Part shown: positions 60,627-64,000 of the stretch, piece after piece | Numbering within the stretch: position 1 is the stretch's first letter | Layout of the letters: each line of letters opens with the position of its first letter | NCBI RefSeq assembly: GCF_009763245.1 | Contig: NZ_WKJZ01000003.1 | Coordinates: forward strand, 186,001-250,000 | Reading direction: 5' to 3' | Length of the DNA stretch: 64,000 nucleotides | From: Pseudomonas xionganensis | GTDB taxonomy: Bacteria; Pseudomonadota; Gammaproteobacteria; Pseudomonadales; Pseudomonadaceae | Position numbers and translations under genes: made by a program | Notes under the pieces: model-generated | What the model was told of the DNA's origin: nothing | Database searches by the model: none | What the model saw: the letters and a program-made list of their open reading frames with translations, nothing else

Positions 60627-61895
60627 ATGAAACGTCGTCCCTTTCTGAAATCCACCTTCGCCGCCAGCGCCCTGCTGCTCAGCGGTCTGTTCCCGTTCAC
60701 CGTACAGGCCGCCGAAACCATCAAGGTCGGCATCCTGCACTCGCTGTCCGGCACCATGGCTATTTCCGAAACTTCGCTCAAAGACATGGCCCTGATGACC
60801 ATCGACGAGATCAACGCCAAGGGCGGCGTACTCGGCAAGCAGCTTGAGCCGGTGGTGGTCGACCCGGCCTCCAACTGGCCGCTGTTCGCCGAGCGCGGCC
60901 GCCAGCTGCTGACCCAGGACAAGGTCGACGTCACCTTCGGCTGCTGGACCAGCGTGTCGCGCAAGTCCGTGCTGCCGGTCTATGAAGAACTCAACGGCCT
61001 GCTGTTCTACCCGGTGCAGTACGAAGGCGAGGAGCTGTCGCCCAACGTCTTCTACACCGGCGCGGCGCCAAACCAGCAGGCCATCCCGGCGGTCGAGTAC
61101 CTGATGAGCGAGGACGGCGGCGCCGCCAAGCGCTTCTTCCTACTCGGCACCGACTACGTCTACCCGCGCACCACCAACAAGATCCTGCGCGCTTTCCTGA
61201 TCAGCAAGGGCGTCGACGAGAAGGATATCGAAGAGGTCTACACCCCCTTCGGCCACAGCGACTATCAAACCATCGTGGCCAACATCAAGAAGTTCTCCGC
61301 CGGCGGCAAGACCGCGGTGATCTCCACCGTCAACGGCGACTCCAACGTGCCCTTCTACAAGGAACTGGCCAACCAGGGCCTGGAAGCCACCGACGTGCCG
61401 GTGGTGGCCTTCTCCGTCGGCGAGGAAGAACTGCGCGGCATCGACACCAAGCCGCTGGTCGGCCACCTGGCCGCCTGGAACTACTTCCAGTCGGTGGAAA
61501 ACCCGGTCAACACCGAGTTCGTCAGCAAGTGGAAGGCCTACGCCAAGGCGCAGAACCTGCCGGGTGCCGACAAGGCGGTGACCAACGACCCGATGGAAGC
61601 CACCTACGTGGGCATCAACATGTGGGCCCAGGCTGTGGAGAAGGCCGGCACCACCGATGTCGACAAGGTGCGCGAAGCGCTCTATGGCCAGACCTTCGAC
61701 GCGCCGAGCGGCTACACCCTGACCATGGACAAGAGCAACCACCACCTGCACAAGCCGGTGATGATCGGCGAGATCCAGGAAGACGGTCAGTTCTCCGTGG
61801 TCTGGGAAACCAGCAGCCCGATCCGCGCCCAGCCGTGGAGCCCCTATATCGAAGGCAACGACAAGAAGCCGGATTACGCGGTGAAGTCGAACTAA
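60627..61895 (+). CDS. urtA: Urea ABC transporter substrate-binding protein
   Basis: Periplasmic urea receptor of 422 residues. The N-terminus KRRPFLKSTF is a twin-arginine-like motif before a hydrophobic core ending in VQA, so Tat export is likely. The mature part (from about residue 28, AETIKVGILHSLSGTMAISETSLKDM) is the Leu/Ile/Val-binding-protein fold used by UrtA and FmdD. VDVTFGCWTSVSRKSVLPVYEE and NGLLFYPVQYEGEE are typical of the urea/amide subgroup. GGAG lies nine bases before the ATG. Permease genes follow. Confidence 0.93.
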   Translation: MKRRPFLKSTFAASALLLSGLFPFTVQAAETIKVGILHSLSGTMAISETSLKDMALMTIDEINAKGGVLGKQLEPVVVDPASNWPLFAERGRQLLTQDKVDVTFGCWTSVSRKSVLPVYEELNGLLFYPVQYEGEELSPNVFYTGAAPNQQAIPAVEYLMSEDGGAAKRFFLLGTDYVYPRTTNKILRAFLISKGVDEKDIEEVYTPFGHSDYQTIVANIKKFSAGGKTAVISTVNGDSNVPFYKELANQGLEATDVPVVAFSVGEEELRGIDTKPLVGHLAAWNYFQSVENPVNTEFVSKWKAYAKAQNLPGADKAVTNDPMEATYVGINMWAQAVEKAGTTDVDKVREALYGQTFDAPSGYTLTMDKSNHHLHKPVMIGEIQEDGQFSVVWETSSPIRAQPWSPYIEGNDKKPDYAVKSN

Positions 61896-61905
61896 GGCAA
61901 AAGCT

Positions 61906-62019
61906 CCTCTCCCCCAGCCCCTCTCCCGCAAGCGGGAGAGGGGAGCAGACGTCCGCGCGAGCATGCCCTATTCGGTCTGCTCCCTCTCCCATTTATGGGA
62001 GAGGGCTGGGGAGAGGGCA
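61906..62019. repeat. CCCTCTCCC/GGGAGAGGG multi-hairpin element between urtA and urtB
   Basis: CCCCTCTCCCGC (61918-61929) pairs with GCGGGAGAGGGG (61932-61943). GGGAGCAGAC (61941-61950) pairs with GTCTGCTCCC (61975-61984). CCCTCTCCCAT (61982-61992) pairs with ATGGGAGAGGG (61995-62005). The outer CTCCTCTCCCCCAGCC also matches GGCTGGGGAGAGGG. Such elements are scattered in many proteobacterial genomes. Here it could hold up transcription or protect the urtA mRNA so that binding protein exceeds permease. Confidence 0.8.
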
Positions 62020-62046
62020 AACGTAGCCGGACGCAAAGGATCACCC

Positions 62047-63615
62047 ATGCCCACTGCCCTTACCCGAATTCTGCTCGGCCTGCTGTTACTGCTGCCCCTC
62101 ACCGCCAGCGCCAATGAGGCCGACGCCTTCGTCGCCGCCAACCCGGCCAAGCAGGCCAAACTGCTGCAGGACTGGGCCGCCGCGCCCGTGCCGGAACGCC
62201 TGCCGCTGCTGCAGGCGCTGCAACAGGGCCGCGTCGCCGGCGATGCCGACAAGCGCGCCTTTATCCAACGCAACGACGCTTGGCAGGCCGCAGACGGCCA
62301 AGCGCAGCCCAACGGTACGCCGCGCAAGCTGCGTCTGAACAACCGCCTGCGCGGCCTGACCGCCACCGCCCTGGCCAGCCATCAGTTGCTCGACAAGGAT
62401 GCCGCCGTCCGCCTCGATGCCGCCCAGCAACTGCAACGCAATACCCCGCCCGCCCTGCTCCCGCTGCTGGAAAGCCGTCTGGCCGCCGAGGAAGACGAGC
62501 GCGTGCAGGACGCACTGACTCTGGCCCTGGCCAACCTGCAACTGGCAGCCGAAGACCCGGCCGTGCGCCTGGCCGCCGTGGAACGCCTCGGCCAGACTGG
62601 CGACCCGTTGGCGCGCACCCGCCTGGAAAGCCTGCTGACCGGTGAAGAAAGCGATGCCGCCGTGCGCAGCGCCGCCGAAAAAAGCCTGGCCCAGGTCAAG
62701 AACAAGCTGCTGGTCGGCGAACTGCTCGGCCAGGCCTTTAGCGGCCTGTCCCTGGGCTCGATCCTGCTGCTGGCCGCCCTGGGCCTGGCCATCACCTTCG
62801 GCCTGCTCGGGGTGATCAATATGGCCCATGGCGAGATGCTGATGCTCGGCGCCTATACCACCTATATGGTGCAGCTGATGTTCCAGCGCCTGGCCCCCGA
62901 GTACCTGGCCCTCTACCCATTGCTCGCCCTGCCCATCGCCTTCCTGGTCACCGCCTGCATCGGCATGGCCCTGGAGCGCACGGTAATCCGCCATCTCTAC
63001 GGCCGCCCGCTGGAAACCCTGCTGGCCACCTGGGGCATCAGCCTGATCCTGATCCAGCTGGTGCGCGTCACCTTCGGCGCGCAGAACGTCGAGGTGGCCA
63101 ACCCCTACTGGCTGTCCGGCGGCGTGCAGGTGCTGCCCAACCTGGTGCTGCCGTACAACCGCATCGTGATTATCGGCTTCGCCCTGTTTGTTGTGGCCCT
63201 GACCTGGCTGCTGCTGAACAAGACCCGTCTGGGCCTCAACGTCCGCGCGGTGACGCAGAACCGCAATATGGCCGCCTGCTGCGGCGTGCCCACCGGCCGC
63301 GTCGATATGCTCGCCTTCGGTTTGGGTTCCGGGATTGCCGGCCTGGGTGGCGTAGCCCTGAGCCAGATCGGCAACGTCGGCCCGGACCTGGGGCAGAGCT
63401 ATATCATCGATTCCTTCCTGGTGGTGGTGCTCGGCGGCGTCGGCCAGCTGGCCGGCAGCGTCACCGCCGCCTTCGGCCTCGGCGTGCTGAACAAGTTCCT
63501 CGAACCGCAGATCGGCGCCGTGCTGGGCAAGATCCTGATCCTCGCGCTGATCATTCTGTTTATCCAGAAACGCCCGCAGGGTCTGTTCGCACTGAAAGGA
63601 AGGGTGATCGACTGA
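62047..63615 (+). CDS. urtB: Urea ABC transporter permease UrtB
   Basis: Inner-membrane permease of 522 residues. The first 24 residues are a signal peptide (ILLGLLLLLPLTASA). About 25-225 form an alpha-helical repeat domain of HEAT type (repeating DPAVRLAAVERLGQTGDPLAR-like units), and about 235-520 form the LivH-type permease with eight or more spans (LGVINMAHGEMLMLGAYT). The long N-terminal domain is typical of UrtB and absent from LivH. The start is the ATG at 62047; the longer frame reads through the repeat. Its stop overlaps urtC by one base. Confidence 0.92.
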   Translation: MPTALTRILLGLLLLLPLTASANEADAFVAANPAKQAKLLQDWAAAPVPERLPLLQALQQGRVAGDADKRAFIQRNDAWQAADGQAQPNGTPRKLRLNNRLRGLTATALASHQLLDKDAAVRLDAAQQLQRNTPPALLPLLESRLAAEEDERVQDALTLALANLQLAAEDPAVRLAAVERLGQTGDPLARTRLESLLTGEESDAAVRSAAEKSLAQVKNKLLVGELLGQAFSGLSLGSILLLAALGLAITFGLLGVINMAHGEMLMLGAYTTYMVQLMFQRLAPEYLALYPLLALPIAFLVTACIGMALERTVIRHLYGRPLETLLATWGISLILIQLVRVTFGAQNVEVANPYWLSGGVQVLPNLVLPYNRIVIIGFALFVVALTWLLLNKTRLGLNVRAVTQNRNMAACCGVPTGRVDMLAFGLGSGIAGLGGVALSQIGNVGPDLGQSYIIDSFLVVVLGGVGQLAGSVTAAFGLGVLNKFLEPQIGAVLGKILILALIILFIQKRPQGLFALKGRVID

Positions 63616-64000
63616 TGACCATGCCACTCAATCAAACGCTGCTGGCCCGCGCCACGGCCAAGCTCGGCCCGCAGGTTTCGCTGGCCCTTGGCCTGCTGGT
63701 GCTGGCCATTCTCGTGGCCATGCCGCTGCTGCACCTGCTGCCGGCCGACCACGCCCTGCATGTCTCGGCCTACAGCCTGACGCTGGTGGGCAAGATCCTC
63801 TGCTACGCCATAGTCGCCTTGGCGCTGGACCTGGTCTGGGGTTACGCCGGCATGCTGTCGCTGGGCCACGGCCTGTTCTTCGCCCTCGGCGGCTACGCCA
63901 TGGGCATGTACCTGATGCGCCAGTCGGCGGGCGATGGGCTGCCGGCCTTTATGAGCTTTCTGGCCTGGACCGAGCTGCCCTGGTACTGGTACGGCACCAG
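63615..64000 (+). CDS. urtC: Urea ABC transporter permease UrtC (partial, 3' end missing)
   Basis: The first 128 codons of a LivM-type permease, open to the window end. It starts ATG ACC ATG CCA, overlapping the urtB stop (TGATG). The visible part has a hydrophobic span (LALGLLVLAILVAMPLL) and the LivM/UrtC signature DLVWGYAGMLSLGHGLFFALGGYAMGMYLM. It completes the second half of the urea permease with UrtB. The ATPase genes urtD and urtE, and often urease, would be expected beyond the window. Confidence 0.9.
   Translation, partial: MTMPLNQTLLARATAKLGPQVSLALGLLVLAILVAMPLLHLLPADHALHVSAYSLTLVGKILCYAIVALALDLVWGYAGMLSLGHGLFFALGGYAMGMYLMRQSAGDGLPAFMSFLAWTELPWYWYGT

Overview
The window is about 64 kb of GC-rich gammaproteobacterial chromosome that looks like Pseudomonas. 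The evidence is the set of recognisable genes and their order: miaB-ybeZ-ybeY-corC-lnt, leuS-lptE-holA, lipA/lipB-ybeD-dacC-rlpA-mltB-rodA-mrdA-rlmH-rsfS-nadD-proA, then gcbA-ctpL-dsbD-aroQ-accBC-prmA-dusB-fis-purHD-retS-marC-urtABC. From memory, this order follows P. aeruginosa in three blocks joined end to end. RetS, GcbA and CtpL point to Pseudomonas; the species is not determined. I found no prophage, transposase, CRISPR array, rRNA or tRNA. The window is mostly core chromosome.

Layout. 1-8079: a Sel1-repeat protein, a DUF1820 protein, the tRNA/rRNA maturation and envelope block (miaB, ybeZ, ybeY, corC, lnt), then a DUF218 protein and a zinc-ribbon protein on the minus strand. 8267-16866 (plus strand): leuS-lptE-holA, the ribosome-rescue gene arfA with a transcription terminator inside its reading frame, a lipoprotein lytic transglycosylase, a soluble PAS-PAS chemoreceptor and lipA. 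16986-27113 (minus strand): one long tightly packed set running proA-nadD-rsfS-rlmH-mrdA-rodA-mltB-rlpA-dacC-ybeD-lipB, which couples cell elongation and peptidoglycan trimming to NAD, proline and lipoate synthesis. 27405-36799: a less uniform stretch with an alpha/beta hydrolase carrying a PilZ-like tail, a methyltransferase, a DNA glycosylase, a DedA-PAP2 fusion, a RIO kinase, Ada, a thiolase and a long FabG-like reductase. 36916-41201 (minus): speA, a SUI1-type protein, a Nudix hydrolase and a DUF2333 protein. 41528-64000 (plus): c-di-GMP and chemosensory genes, dsbD, fatty-acid initiation (accBC), prmA, dusB-fis, purine synthesis, retS, marC and the start of a urea ABC transporter cut by the window end.

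Three repeat systems decorate the intergenic DNA. One is a roughly 145-bp imperfect palindrome present three times (29503-29644, 49567-49714, 56766-56906). Its sequence loops are conserved, while its arms differ between copies yet keep pairing within each copy. The second is a short TAGGGTGGAT/ATCCACCCTA (or TAGGGTGCGC) family present at least eight times, which supplies the stop codon of three genes. The third is a CCCTCTCCC/GGGAGAGGG multi-hairpin between urtA and urtB.

The most informative regulatory signals are a sigma-54 type -24/-12 promoter with an upstream NtrC-like site before urtA, the intragenic terminator in arfA, and a perfect 9-bp inverted repeat before the alpha/beta hydrolase. 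Start codons were moved from the longest open frame wherever a ribosome-binding site, a signal peptide or a family N-terminus argued for it.
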